A stretch of 64,000 bases of DNA from Alphaproteobacteria bacterium (lineage in GTDB: Bacteria > Pseudomonadota > Alphaproteobacteria > Sphingomonadales > Sphingomonadaceae). Shown here in pieces: positions 20,693 to 29,645 of this stretch. The DNA lies in NCBI GenBank assembly GCA_018970445.1, contig JAGWWF010000020.1, positions 1 to 64,000 on the forward strand, in the 5' to 3' direction. Every line of letters starts with the position of its first letter. Position 1 is the stretch's first letter. The translations under genes were made by a program, and so were the position numbers. Below the pieces are notes generated by a model. That model made no database searches. It was not told where the DNA came from and saw nothing but the letters and a program-made list of their open reading frames with translations.

Positions 20693-20739
20693 GGCCAGTT
20701 CCGTTGGGCTGTTGGGGTTGCCTTAGGCAACGATTGGAC

Positions 20740-20780
20740 AAAAGAAAAGCGGCGGAGGAACCTGTTTGTTCCGCCGCCGC
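20740..20780 (-). terminator. Intrinsic terminator between leader ORF and alaC (region 3:4 of the proposed attenuator)
   Basis: Minus strand GCGGCGGCGGAAC-AAACAG-GTTCCTCCGCCGC-TTTTCTTTT: 12 bp, one mismatch, U-rich tail. Confidence 0.85.
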
Positions 20781-20810
20781 CGGTGAGAGGCTGTGATTGT
20801 TGCGTCAGCC

Positions 20811-20906
20811 TCAGGTCGGTGGCGGCGCAGCGGCCATGGCGGCAGCCGCGGCGGCAGCGGTTGCTGCGCCGGCACTGGTGGCCGCGATGATCGCCTGATG
20901 GCGCAT
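20811..20906 (-). CDS. Putative alanine-rich leader peptide MRHQAIIAATSAGAATAAAAAAAMAAAPPPT (31 aa)
   Basis: ATG at 20906 with upstream GGAG SD (9-nt spacing), TGA at 20813-20811, terminator about 30 nt downstream, then alaC. Confidence 0.7.
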   Translation of the reverse strand: MRHQAIIAATSAGAATAAAAAAAMAAAPPPT

Positions 20907-20943
20907 GCCATGTTTCTCCGCCGGATCGAACCCGGCAGTTCGG

Positions 20944-20972
20944 CGCATAGACCAAAAGGCCGGGCTTGGCAA
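20944..20972 (-). promoter_or_regulatory. Possible sigma70-type promoter for leader/alaC
   Basis: Minus strand TTGCCA-17 nt-TATGCG, about 40 nt upstream of the leader ATG; -10 is weak. Confidence 0.4.
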
Positions 20973-21016
20973 AGGCGAGGCTTCCAGCGCACAACAGGCC
21001 GGCAAGGAGCACCCCC

Positions 21017-22768
21017 ATGACCGAGCCCAAGGACCCCGCCGCACTGGCCCAGGACAATTTCCAGCAGCTCACCGATCTGATGGGCCGGGGGCAGCAGATG
21101 ATGCTGGAATTCTGGACCAAGGAACATGGCGCCGCCCCCATCGTGCCCGATCCGCTGGGCATGATGTCCACCTGGACGCGCGCCTGGTCGGCCATGCTGT
21201 CCGATCCCACCCGCCTGCTCGAACAGCAGCAACGCTACATGACCGATGCGCTGGCGCTGTGGCAGCGCTTCCTCACCCCGGATGCCGAACCGGCGCCCGT
21301 GAAGGACAAGCGCTTTGCCGGCGCAGCCTGGGCGCAGAATCCCGCCTTTGATTTCCTGCGCCAATCCTATCTGCTCACCGCCAGCCATGTGATGCAGGCC
21401 GCCCAGGGCATCGACGGGCTGGACGACGCCGAAAAGGCCAAGGCGCAGTTTCTGATCAAGCAATATGTCGATGCGATGAGCCCGTCCAACTTCATGGCCA
21501 CCAACCCGGATGTGTTGACCATGACGCTGGAAACCGGCGGTGCCAACCTGTTGAAGGGCCTGGAACATCTGCTCGACGATCTGTCGGCCGGCCGGATGCG
21601 GATGACCGATGAAAACGCCTTTGCCGTGGGCCGCAATGTTGCGGTCACCCCGGGCAAGGTGGTGTTCCAGAACCGGCTGTTCCAGCTGATCCATTATGCG
21701 CCGGCCACCGAAACCGTGTTCGCCACGCCCCTGCTGATCTTCCCGCCGTGGATCAACAAATATTATATTCTCGACCTGACGGCGGAAAAAAGCTTCATCC
21801 GCTGGTGCGTGGCGCAGGGGCTCAGCGTGTTTGTCGTCAGCTGGAAAAATGCCGACGACGGCCTGGCCGATGCCACCATCGACACTTATGTCGAGGAAGG
21901 CATGTTCACCGCCATCACGCTGGTGCGGGAGATCTGCGACACGCCGTCGGTGCACACGATCGGCTATTGCGTGGCCGGCACCACATTGGCCGCGGCGCTG
22001 GCCGTGCTGGCGGCGCGCGGGGAGGCGGCACAGGTCGCCACCGCCACCTTCTTCACCGCCCAGGTGGATTTCAGCGATTCCGGCGAACTGAAACTGTTCG
22101 TGGATGATGCCGGGCTGGAGACCATCGCCAAGCTCACCGAAGGCAAGCCGGTGCTGGATGGCCGCTACATGGCAACCAGCTTCAACCTGCTGCGGTCGAA
22201 CGATCTGATCTGGAACTATGTCGTCAACAACTATATGCTGGGCAAGGATTATTTCCCGTTTGACCTGCTGTATTGGAACAGCGATGCCACCAATGTGCCG
22301 GCGCGCTGGCATTTCCAGTATCTGGATCAGATGTATCGCCGCAACCTGCTGATCCAGCCTGGCGGCATGACCGTGTGCGGCACGCCGGTTGATCTGTCGC
22401 TCGTGCACACCCCCAGCTATGTCCAGGGCGGCAAGGAAGACCATATCGCGCCGGCCCGCAGCGCCTTCAAGCTCACCCAGGCCTTTAGCGGCGAAACCCG
22501 CTTCGTGCTGGCTGGCAGCGGCCATATCGCCGGCGTCGTCAACCCGCCATCATCGGGCAAATATCAGCATTGGACCAACGACAGCCCGGCCGCCACGCTG
22601 GACGATTTCATCGCCGGCGCAGCCGAGACCAAGGGCAGCTGGTGGCCGGACTGGCTGGCCTGGCTGGGCCCGCGTTCGGGCGATCAGGTGCCGGCGCGGG
22701 TGCCGGGGCAGGGGCCATTTCCGGCGATCGAGGATGCGCCGGGCAGCTATGTGAAGGAACGCATCTAG
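21017..22768 (+). CDS. phaC: Class I polyhydroxyalkanoate synthase
   Basis: NKYYILDL, GYCVAGTTLA lipase-box-like (G-x-C-x-G), GSGHIAGVVNPP; ATG at 21017 with AAGGAG SD. Confidence 0.93.
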   Translation: MTEPKDPAALAQDNFQQLTDLMGRGQQMMLEFWTKEHGAAPIVPDPLGMMSTWTRAWSAMLSDPTRLLEQQQRYMTDALALWQRFLTPDAEPAPVKDKRFAGAAWAQNPAFDFLRQSYLLTASHVMQAAQGIDGLDDAEKAKAQFLIKQYVDAMSPSNFMATNPDVLTMTLETGGANLLKGLEHLLDDLSAGRMRMTDENAFAVGRNVAVTPGKVVFQNRLFQLIHYAPATETVFATPLLIFPPWINKYYILDLTAEKSFIRWCVAQGLSVFVVSWKNADDGLADATIDTYVEEGMFTAITLVREICDTPSVHTIGYCVAGTTLAAALAVLAARGEAAQVATATFFTAQVDFSDSGELKLFVDDAGLETIAKLTEGKPVLDGRYMATSFNLLRSNDLIWNYVVNNYMLGKDYFPFDLLYWNSDATNVPARWHFQYLDQMYRRNLLIQPGGMTVCGTPVDLSLVHTPSYVQGGKEDHIAPARSAFKLTQAFSGETRFVLAGSGHIAGVVNPPSSGKYQHWTNDSPAATLDDFIAGAAETKGSWWPDWLAWLGPRSGDQVPARVPGQGPFPAIEDAPGSYVKERI

Positions 22769-22853
22769 TGGCAGCATGCCGGCCGGCTGGCGCCTCCCTT
22801 GACGTGGCCACAGTGCTGGTGCAGGGCAATTTTGTTGTTCAAAGAGGGTTGCA

Positions 22854-24572
22854 ATGACAAGATTCGACAAGTCTCGCCTGCCATCCCGCCATGTTTCGGT
22901 CGGGCCGGAACGGGCACCGCACCGCAGCTACTATTATGCGATGGGGCTTTCGGAGGCGGAGATCGCCCGGCCGTTCGTCGGCATCGCCTCGGCCGGGAAC
23001 GACAGCGCGCCGTGCAACACCACGCTCGATGCCCAGGCCGATGCCGCGCGGATCGGCGTGAACGAGGCCGGCGGCATGCCGCGCCGGTTCAACACCATCA
23101 CCGTGACAGACGGCATCGCCATGGGCCACCAAGGCATGAAGGCCAGCCTGGTCAGTCGCGACTGCATTGCCGACAGCGTGGAACTGTCCATGCGCGGCCA
23201 TTGTTATGATGCGCTGATCGGTTTTGCCGGCTGCGACAAGAGCCTGCCCGGCATGATGATGGCCATGCTGCGGCTGAACGTGCCCAGCATCTTCGTCTAT
23301 GGCGGCTCCATCCTGCCCGGCCGCTTTGAAGACAAGGATGTGACGGTGGTGGACGTGTTCGAGGCGGTGGGCGGCCATGCCGCCGGCAACTGCCCGCTGG
23401 CCCGGCTGACCGCGCTGGAAAAGGTGGCTTGCCCCGGCCATGGCGCTTGCGGCGGGCAATATACTGCCAACACCATGGCCTGTGTGGGCGAGGCCATCGG
23501 CCTGTCGCTGCCCAACAGCAACATGGCGCCCGCCCCCTATGGCAGCCGCGGCGACATCGCCATTGCCGCCGGCCGGCAGATCATGACCCTGATCGAACGC
23601 AACCTGCGCCCGCGCGACATATGCACGCGGCAAGCCTTTGAAAACGCAGCCCGCATCGTGGCGGCCACGGGTGGTTCCACCAATGCTGCCCTGCATCTGC
23701 CGGCCATGGCCAACGAATGCGGCGTCAAGTTCGACCTGTTCGACATGGCCGAAATCTTCAAGACCACGCCCTACATCGCCGATCTGAAACCGGGCGGCAA
23801 ATATGTCGCAAAGGACATGTATGATGCCGGCGGCGTCTACATGGTGCTCAAGACACTGTTCGATGCCGGCTTCATCCATGGTGACTGCCTGACGGTGAGC
23901 GGCAAGACCCTGGCCGAGAATATCGAGGAGATCAGCTGGAACCCGGATCAGAAAGTGATCTATCCGGTGGCCAACCCGATCACGCCCACCGGCGGCGTGG
24001 TCGGCCTGAAGGGCAGCCTTGCCCCCGATGGCGCCATCGTCAAGGTGGCCGGCATGCAGAAACTGCAGTTCAGCGGCCCGGCCCGCGTGTTCGACAGCGA
24101 GGAGGCCTGTTTTGCCGTGGTCGAACAGCGCGGCATCGAACCGGGCTGCGTGATCGTCATCCGCTATGAAGGGCCAAAGGGCGGCCCCGGCATGCGTGAA
24201 ATGCTGTCCACCACCGCCGCGCTTTATGGGCAGGGGCTGGGTGCCGAGGTGGCGCTGATCACCGACGGCCGCTTTTCGGGGGCCACCCGCGGCTTCTGCA
24301 TCGGCCATGTCGGGCCGGAAGCCGCCGAAGGTGGCCCCATCGCGCTGGTGGAGGATGGTGACATCATCAGCATCGATGCCGAAGCCGGCACCATCGATCT
24401 GCATGTGGATGATGCCACGCTGGCCGCCCGCCGCGCCGCCTGGCAGCCGCGCAGCACCGATTATCAATCAGGCGCAATCTGGAAATTCGCGCAAACGGTC
24501 GGCCCGGCGCGGCTGGGGGCTGTCACCCACCCCGGCGCCAAGGCTGAAACCCACATGTTTGCCGATATCTAG
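22854..24572 (+). CDS. ilvD: Dihydroxy-acid dehydratase
   Basis: IlvD/Edd family: [49 protein letters not shown]. Confidence 0.92.
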   Translation: MTRFDKSRLPSRHVSVGPERAPHRSYYYAMGLSEAEIARPFVGIASAGNDSAPCNTTLDAQADAARIGVNEAGGMPRRFNTITVTDGIAMGHQGMKASLVSRDCIADSVELSMRGHCYDALIGFAGCDKSLPGMMMAMLRLNVPSIFVYGGSILPGRFEDKDVTVVDVFEAVGGHAAGNCPLARLTALEKVACPGHGACGGQYTANTMACVGEAIGLSLPNSNMAPAPYGSRGDIAIAAGRQIMTLIERNLRPRDICTRQAFENAARIVAATGGSTNAALHLPAMANECGVKFDLFDMAEIFKTTPYIADLKPGGKYVAKDMYDAGGVYMVLKTLFDAGFIHGDCLTVSGKTLAENIEEISWNPDQKVIYPVANPITPTGGVVGLKGSLAPDGAIVKVAGMQKLQFSGPARVFDSEEACFAVVEQRGIEPGCVIVIRYEGPKGGPGMREMLSTTAALYGQGLGAEVALITDGRFSGATRGFCIGHVGPEAAEGGPIALVEDGDIISIDAEAGTIDLHVDDATLAARRAAWQPRSTDYQSGAIWKFAQTVGPARLGAVTHPGAKAETHMFADI

Positions 24573-25063
24573 AGCTGAAATCGTTTCCGGATCCGGTCCA
24601 CCGGCGTGCCGTCGCGCAACGGCACGCTGGGGATCACATCATGATCCACAAAGCCCATGCGGCTGTAAAAAGTCAGGCCGCCCGCATTGTCGGCCCGGAT
24701 GGTGGCGTTGATCGCGGCCAGCCCCAGCAACCGGGCGGAATCGCAGGTGGCGGCAAACAGCGCGCTGCCCACGCCGGCCTGCGTGCCGCCAATCCGGGTG
24801 AAGGTTGCGATGTCACCGATGCTGGCGGGCAGATCCGGCTGGCGCCCCAGCGTCTGGAAACCGGCCAGCCGGCCATCGGCTTCGGCCACGAAACAGCAGT
24901 GCACGCCTGGCCCGGTGAGATAGGCATCGGCCAGCGCGGCGGGCGTGAAGGCGGTTTCAAGGGCCGTGGTGCCGCCGCCGGCGATGATGGCGTTCAGTAA
25001 TCCGGCCAGTTCGGCAGCATCGCTGCTGGTCACGGGGCGGATGATCAGATCAGATCGGGGCAT
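24569..25063 (-). CDS. GNAT-family N-acetyltransferase
   Basis: [42 protein letters not shown]. Confidence 0.85.
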   Translation of the reverse strand: MPRSDLIIRPVTSSDAAELAGLLNAIIAGGGTTALETAFTPAALADAYLTGPGVHCCFVAEADGRLAGFQTLGRQPDLPASIGDIATFTRIGGTQAGVGSALFAATCDSARLLGLAAINATIRADNAGGLTFYSRMGFVDHDVIPSVPLRDGTPVDRIRKRFQL

Positions 25064-25183
25064 GGCGGGCCTTCCATTTCGAGCGCAACATGGCTTGCCA
25101 CAGGCATGCCATCGCAGCCAGCCTGTCTCATCGGCCGGCGAAATGGCTTGCCTCGCCGGCGACGCTTTGCGAGGACTTGCGCC

Positions 25184-26566
25184 ATGTTCCAGATCGATCC
25201 CGGCCCGCCGTTGGTGACCGTCGCTGCCATGCGGGCGGCCGAAGCCGCGGTGATCGCCAGTGGCGTGCCGGCGCTTGCCCTGATGGAGCGGGCGGCGGCA
25301 GGCGCAGCGCGTGCCATCATGGCACATCTGCCGTCGCGCCGCGCCACCGTGCTGTGCGGCACCGGCAACAATGGCGGCGATGGTTATGGCATTGCCAGCC
25401 ATCTGGCCGCCGCTGGCGTGGCCGTGACGGTGGCCGCCGCCGGCCCGCCCAGGTCGCCGGCTGCGGCCGAAATGGCCAGCCGCTGGCACGGAGCGGCGGT
25501 GCCGCTGGCCGATGCGCCGGCAGCGCCGCTGATCGTTGATGCCCTGTTCGGCATCGGGCTGGATCGGCCGCTGGAAGCCGATCACCAGGCCGTGCTGGAT
25601 CGGCTGCGCGGCCAGGGCCGGGTGGTGGCCATCGACATTGCATCGGGCGTGCACGGAAACAGTGGCGCGGCGCTGGGGCGGCCGCTGGCCGCCGACCTCA
25701 CCATCGCCTTTGGCGCGATCAAGCTGGGGCATGTTCTGGCCGATGGCCCGGTGCTGAGCGGGCGGCTGGCGCTGGTGGATATCGGCGTGCCGGTGCAATC
25801 GGCCCTGGCCATGGTGGCCCCGCCGCGCCTGATCGGGCCACCGCGCACGGCCCACAAATATGATCGCGGCTGGGTGCTGATGGTGGAAGGCGAGGCGGGG
25901 CATGGCGGTGCCGCCGGTCTGGCGGCCCTGGCGGCGCTGCGTTGCGGGGCCGGGCTGGTCACCATCGCCGGCGAAGGCGCGGCCCTGCCGGCACTGGCGT
26001 TGATGCGCCGCAACGATGATGAAACCGCCAATCTGCTCAACGATCCGCGCCTGGGCAGCGTGATCATCGGGCCGGGCATGGCCGCCGATGCGCGGGCGCG
26101 GGGCTGGCTGCGCCGGCTCACCTGGGCGGGCAAGCCGCTGGTGCTGGATGCCGGCGCTCTGCGCCTGCTGGCCGAAGGCCCGGTGGGCGCGCCATCGGTG
26201 CTCACCCCGCACGAAGGCGAATTTGCCCAGATGTTCGGGCCGCCGGGCGATGATCGCATCGGTGCCGTGCAGAAGGCGGCGCGCATCACCGATGCCGTGG
26301 TGCTGCTGAAGGGGCCGGCCACCATCATCGCCGCGCCCGATGGCCGGGTGGTGATCAACACCCACAACGCGCCCTGGCTGGCCACGGCCGGTTCGGGCGA
26401 TGTGCTGGCCGGCATGATTGCCGCCCTGCTGGCGCAGGGCCAGCCGCTGTTCGAAGCCGCCTGCGCCGCCGCCTGGGTGCACGGCGATGCCGGCCTGCGG
26501 CTGGGGCCGGGGCGGATTGCCGATGATCTGGTCGCCAGCCTGCCCGAGGTGCTGGCCAAGCTGTGA
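25184..26566 (+). CDS. nnrD: Bifunctional NAD(P)H-hydrate epimerase/dehydratase
   Basis: N-terminal YjeF domain (CGTGNNGGDGYGIA) plus C-terminal carbohydrate-kinase-like domain (TAGSGDVLAGMIAALLAQG). Confidence 0.92.
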   Translation: MFQIDPGPPLVTVAAMRAAEAAVIASGVPALALMERAAAGAARAIMAHLPSRRATVLCGTGNNGGDGYGIASHLAAAGVAVTVAAAGPPRSPAAAEMASRWHGAAVPLADAPAAPLIVDALFGIGLDRPLEADHQAVLDRLRGQGRVVAIDIASGVHGNSGAALGRPLAADLTIAFGAIKLGHVLADGPVLSGRLALVDIGVPVQSALAMVAPPRLIGPPRTAHKYDRGWVLMVEGEAGHGGAAGLAALAALRCGAGLVTIAGEGAALPALALMRRNDDETANLLNDPRLGSVIIGPGMAADARARGWLRRLTWAGKPLVLDAGALRLLAEGPVGAPSVLTPHEGEFAQMFGPPGDDRIGAVQKAARITDAVVLLKGPATIIAAPDGRVVINTHNAPWLATAGSGDVLAGMIAALLAQGQPLFEAACAAAWVHGDAGLRLGPGRIADDLVASLPEVLAKL

Positions 26567-27768
26567 CCACGGCAGTGCCCATCGTGCGCCTTGCCGCGCG
26601 CGGCGACGGCATCACCGCCGATGGCCGCTTTGTGCCGCTGGCGGCCGTGGGCGATCTGGTGGATTTTGCCAGTGATCCGCCCTTGATCCAGCCCGGCCCG
26701 CTGCATGCAGCGCCCGCCTGTGCCCATTATCCGCAGTGCGGCGGGTGCCAGCTCCAGCATGTGAACGAGGCCGGCTATCGCGATTTCGTGCTGGATCGGC
26801 TGGCCCGTTCGCTGCCGGGCGGGCTGCCCGGCGATGTGCGCCCCGTTGCCCTGTCGCCGCCGCGCAGCCGCCGCCGGGCCAGCCTGAAGGCGTTGAAGCG
26901 CAGCGGCAAGCTCAGCCTGGGCTTTCACAGCGAAGGCACGCACGCGCTGGTGGACATTCAGGATTGCCCGCTGCTGGCACCCGCACTGATGGCGCTGCTG
27001 GCGCCGCTCAAGCTGTTGCTGAAGGCGCAGCTGCGCGACGGGCAGGGGGCGGGCGTGGCGCTCACCCTGTCCGACAGCGGGGTTGATCTGCTGCTCGCCA
27101 ATGTCGCTGCCGAAGGGCTGGCCGCGATCGAGGCGCTGACCGGTTTTGCCGAGGCCCATGATCTGGCCCGCCTGTCGGTCGAAGGGCCCGGCGGCATCGA
27201 CACGCTGGTGGAACGGCGCGCGCCAGTGCTGGCCATGGGCGGGGTGGCGGTGGCGCTGCCGGTCGCGCCCTTCCTGCAGGCAACGCGGGAAGGGGAGGCG
27301 GCGCTGGTCGCCGCCGTGCTGGACGCGGTGGGCAATGCCAGGGCGGTGGCCGATCTGTTCTGCGGGCTGGGCACATTCGCGCTGCCGCTGGCACAGCGGG
27401 CGCGGGTGCTGGCGGTGGATGCCGCCGGCCCGGCGGTGCTGGCGCTGGCCACGGCCGCCCGCCGCGCCCATGTTCCAGTGGATGCGCAGCATCGCGATCT
27501 GTTCCGCCGGCCGCTGGTGGCCCGTGACCTGGCCGGGCTGGATGCCGTGGTGTTCGATCCTCCCCGCGCCGGGGCCGAGGCGCAATCACGGGCACTGGCC
27601 GCCGCTGCCGTGCCGGTGGTGGTGGCCGTTTCCTGCAATCCCAACACATTCGGCCGCGATGCGAAGATCCTGATCGAATCTGGCTATCGCCTCACCACGC
27701 TGTGGCCGGTGGCGCAATTCCGCTGGTCCAGCCACATCGAACTGGTGGCCCGCTTTGAACGCCCCTGA
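26563..27768 (+). CDS. RumA/RlmD-like class I SAM RNA (uracil-C5) methyltransferase
   Basis: GTG start; CAHYPQCGGCQLQH Fe-S Cys motif, FCGLGTFALPLA, DPPRAGAEAQ, VSCNPNTFGRD. Confidence 0.9.
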   Translation: MTTAVPIVRLAARGDGITADGRFVPLAAVGDLVDFASDPPLIQPGPLHAAPACAHYPQCGGCQLQHVNEAGYRDFVLDRLARSLPGGLPGDVRPVALSPPRSRRRASLKALKRSGKLSLGFHSEGTHALVDIQDCPLLAPALMALLAPLKLLLKAQLRDGQGAGVALTLSDSGVDLLLANVAAEGLAAIEALTGFAEAHDLARLSVEGPGGIDTLVERRAPVLAMGGVAVALPVAPFLQATREGEAALVAAVLDAVGNARAVADLFCGLGTFALPLAQRARVLAVDAAGPAVLALATAARRAHVPVDAQHRDLFRRPLVARDLAGLDAVVFDPPRAGAEAQSRALAAAAVPVVVAVSCNPNTFGRDAKILIESGYRLTTLWPVAQFRWSSHIELVARFERP

Positions 27769-28209
27769 TCAGCCCGCGGCAGCCAGCAGGCCGATGATCA
27801 CCAGCCCCACCAGGCACAGCGAGGCCAGCGCAAACACGGCAAAGCGCACCAGCACCCGGTTCGAAAGGATCTGCACCAGGCTGTGGACCACCCGCAGGCC
27901 GGCATAGGCCCAGGCCAGAATGACCGCCAGGCTGCCAGCTTCGCCCAGCAGCGCCAGCGCCAGCGCGGTGGCATAGAAGATCGTCGGCTGTTCCATCAGA
28001 TGGTTGTAATTGTCGGCGACCCAGCTGGCGCGCTCCTCGCCACTGGCCATGAGCTTGTCGCGCAGGGATGTGCCGGTGCCACCGATGATCTTGGTGCCGT
28101 CGATGCCGGCGCGGGCCATGGCCGGCAGGCGGGTGGCATACATCCAGGCCCACACGATCATCGTCCAGCCGGCCAGCACCAGCATCGGCAGCAAGATTGG
28201 CTTGTCCAT
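27769..28209 (-). CDS. MAPEG-family membrane protein
   Basis: Four hydrophobic segments; VADNYNHLMEQPTIFYATALALA and AWAYAGLRVVHSLVQ. Confidence 0.85.
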   Translation of the reverse strand: MDKPILLPMLVLAGWTMIVWAWMYATRLPAMARAGIDGTKIIGGTGTSLRDKLMASGEERASWVADNYNHLMEQPTIFYATALALALLGEAGSLAVILAWAYAGLRVVHSLVQILSNRVLVRFAVFALASLCLVGLVIIGLLAAAG

Positions 28210-28268
28210 GAAAAAAACCTCCCCGTTTGTGGCGGGCAGGGTTCTATCTTTTTGGTGTGAAGTCAAAT

Positions 28269-28401
28269 CACCTCTCCCCGCCGGGGAGAGGTCGAGAGAC
28301 GCCGGCAGGGCGGCCCGGGAGAGGGGCTCTCGCACCTGCGTCCCAGGCCCCTCTCCCGCCGCGCTTCGCGCGAGTCGACCTCTCCCCGGCGGGGAGAGGT
28401 G
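28269..28401. repeat. MITE/REP-like nested palindromic intergenic repeat
   Basis: Perfect 27-bp terminal inverted repeats (28269-28295 vs 28375-28401), each arm itself palindromic; inner GGGAGAGGGGC/GCCCCTCTCCC. Confidence 0.85.
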
Positions 28402-28436
28402 AGGGGGTTACGCGAATAGCTTCCCCCTGTTCGCCG

Positions 28437-29519
28437 TCAGGCGAACAGCTTTCCCCACGCGCGCTTGGCGCGGGTTTTCCAGAAGCCGCGGTGCCAGGCG
28501 TCGCTGGCCAGCAGCGGCATGACCGAGCCGGCTTCGGCAAACACCATCTGTTCGATGCCGGTGTTGACCTTGCCCCATGAGGCGGCTTCCTGAAGGGTGG
28601 AGGAGGAGCAGGCACCATCGCGCACATCGGCCACGGTGATCTGCACGGCATATTTGTGCACTTCCACATCATGGTGGCCCAGGATTTCGGCGCAGACCAC
28701 CGTGTCCTGGATGAAGTTCTTCGGCACGCCGCCGCCGATCATCAACAGGCCGGTGGTGCCGGCCTTGATCTTGATGTCGGTCAGCTCGCGGAAATCGGCG
28801 ATGGCATCCAGCATCATGTAGGGCTGGCCGGCCTTGGCGCGATCCACCTGATGCTTGACGAGGCCGAAGCCGGCCGAGGAATCGACAAACGCCGGGCAGA
28901 AGATCGGCACATCATGCTCATAGGCAAGCTTGACCAGGCTGTTGTCCTTCTTGCCATGTTCGGCCAGATACCTGCCCATCTCGCGGATGAAGGCCCGGCT
29001 GGAATAGCCGCGCGGTTCCAGCGTGTTGGCGATCTCGTAGATGGTGTGGTCGCAATCCTGCAGCGCTTCCTCGTCGATGTAGGTGTCGTAGATGCGGTCG
29101 ATCAGCAGCGAGCGCAGCGTGTCGTCATCCGGCACTTCCAGGGCCTGATAATGTTTGTGGCCCAGGCCCTCGAAGAAATCCATGTCGACAATGCTGGCAC
29201 CGGTGGCAACGATGCCATCGACCATGTTGCTCTTCACCAGTTCGGCATAAAGATCCATGCAGCCGCCGGCCGAGGTGGAGCCGGCGATGACCAGGAAGAT
29301 GGTGCAATCGGGATCGGCCAGCATCTGGTTGTAGATGGCGGTGGCGCGGGCCAGATCGCGGCTGGTGAAGCTCATCTTGGCCATGCCGTCCACGATCGGG
29401 CGGGCATCAAAGCTGGTGATGTCGATATGTTCAACGAGCGTGGACAGCAGCTCGGCCTTGCGCTGGCGCTGGGCGGGGGTGAGCTCGGTGACAACGGCAT
29501 TCAGGGTTTCAGCGGACAT
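28437..29519 (-). CDS. Deoxyhypusine synthase-like protein
   Basis: GSTSAGGCMDLYAELVKSNMVDGIVATGASIVDMDFFE, IGGGVPKNFIQDTV; DHS family in a bacterium. Confidence 0.85.
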   Translation of the reverse strand: MSAETLNAVVTELTPAQRQRKAELLSTLVEHIDITSFDARPIVDGMAKMSFTSRDLARATAIYNQMLADPDCTIFLVIAGSTSAGGCMDLYAELVKSNMVDGIVATGASIVDMDFFEGLGHKHYQALEVPDDDTLRSLLIDRIYDTYIDEEALQDCDHTIYEIANTLEPRGYSSRAFIREMGRYLAEHGKKDNSLVKLAYEHDVPIFCPAFVDSSAGFGLVKHQVDRAKAGQPYMMLDAIADFRELTDIKIKAGTTGLLMIGGGVPKNFIQDTVVCAEILGHHDVEVHKYAVQITVADVRDGACSSSTLQEAASWGKVNTGIEQMVFAEAGSVMPLLASDAWHRGFWKTRAKRAWGKLFA

Positions 29520-29645
29520 GGATTGCTCCCGGGTATCAGGGGGTGGCCCGGCATTTCCCAACGGAAAATGCCGCCCGCGGCCGGGGGAGTCCGGCGCCGA
29601 GCGGGGGAAACCGCCCCCGCCGGCACGCGGCGGGGGCAGGCAAGC

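Larger units (their letters stand above)
20740..20906 (-). promoter_or_regulatory. Candidate alanine leader-peptide transcription attenuator of alaC
   Basis: Leader ORF with 16 Ala codons; 1:2 pairing 20863-20871/20823-20831 (9 bp perfect); 2:3 pairing 20817-20827/20772-20782 (10 of 11); 3:4 terminator. Confidence 0.75.

Noticed and set aside
20821-20880. Ala-rich leader ORF as a chance product of GCC/GCG repeats
   Set aside because: Considered seriously, since GCN repeats are common in GC-rich DNA. Promoter spacing, SD, stop before the terminator, perfect 9-bp 1:2 pairing, alternative 2:3 pairing, U-tract and an alanine aminotransferase downstream together make chance less likely. Conservation is still untested.
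20918-20938. T-arm-like hairpin (GCCGGGTTCGATCCGGC) suggesting a tRNA or tmRNA
   Set aside because: No acceptor, anticodon or D-arm pairing around it; better explained as a leader-mRNA hairpin.
20723-22525. 600-aa minus-strand ORF antisense to phaC
   Set aside because: Mirror ORF typical of GC-rich coding DNA; low-complexity His/Arg/Gln composition; phaC on the other strand has clear family motifs.
22839-24467. 542-aa minus-strand ORF antisense to ilvD
   Set aside because: Same mirror-ORF artefact; the ilvD reading is unambiguous.
28262-28405. CRISPR-like repeat
   Set aside because: Only two inverted (not direct) copies and no spacer array; MITE/REP-like.
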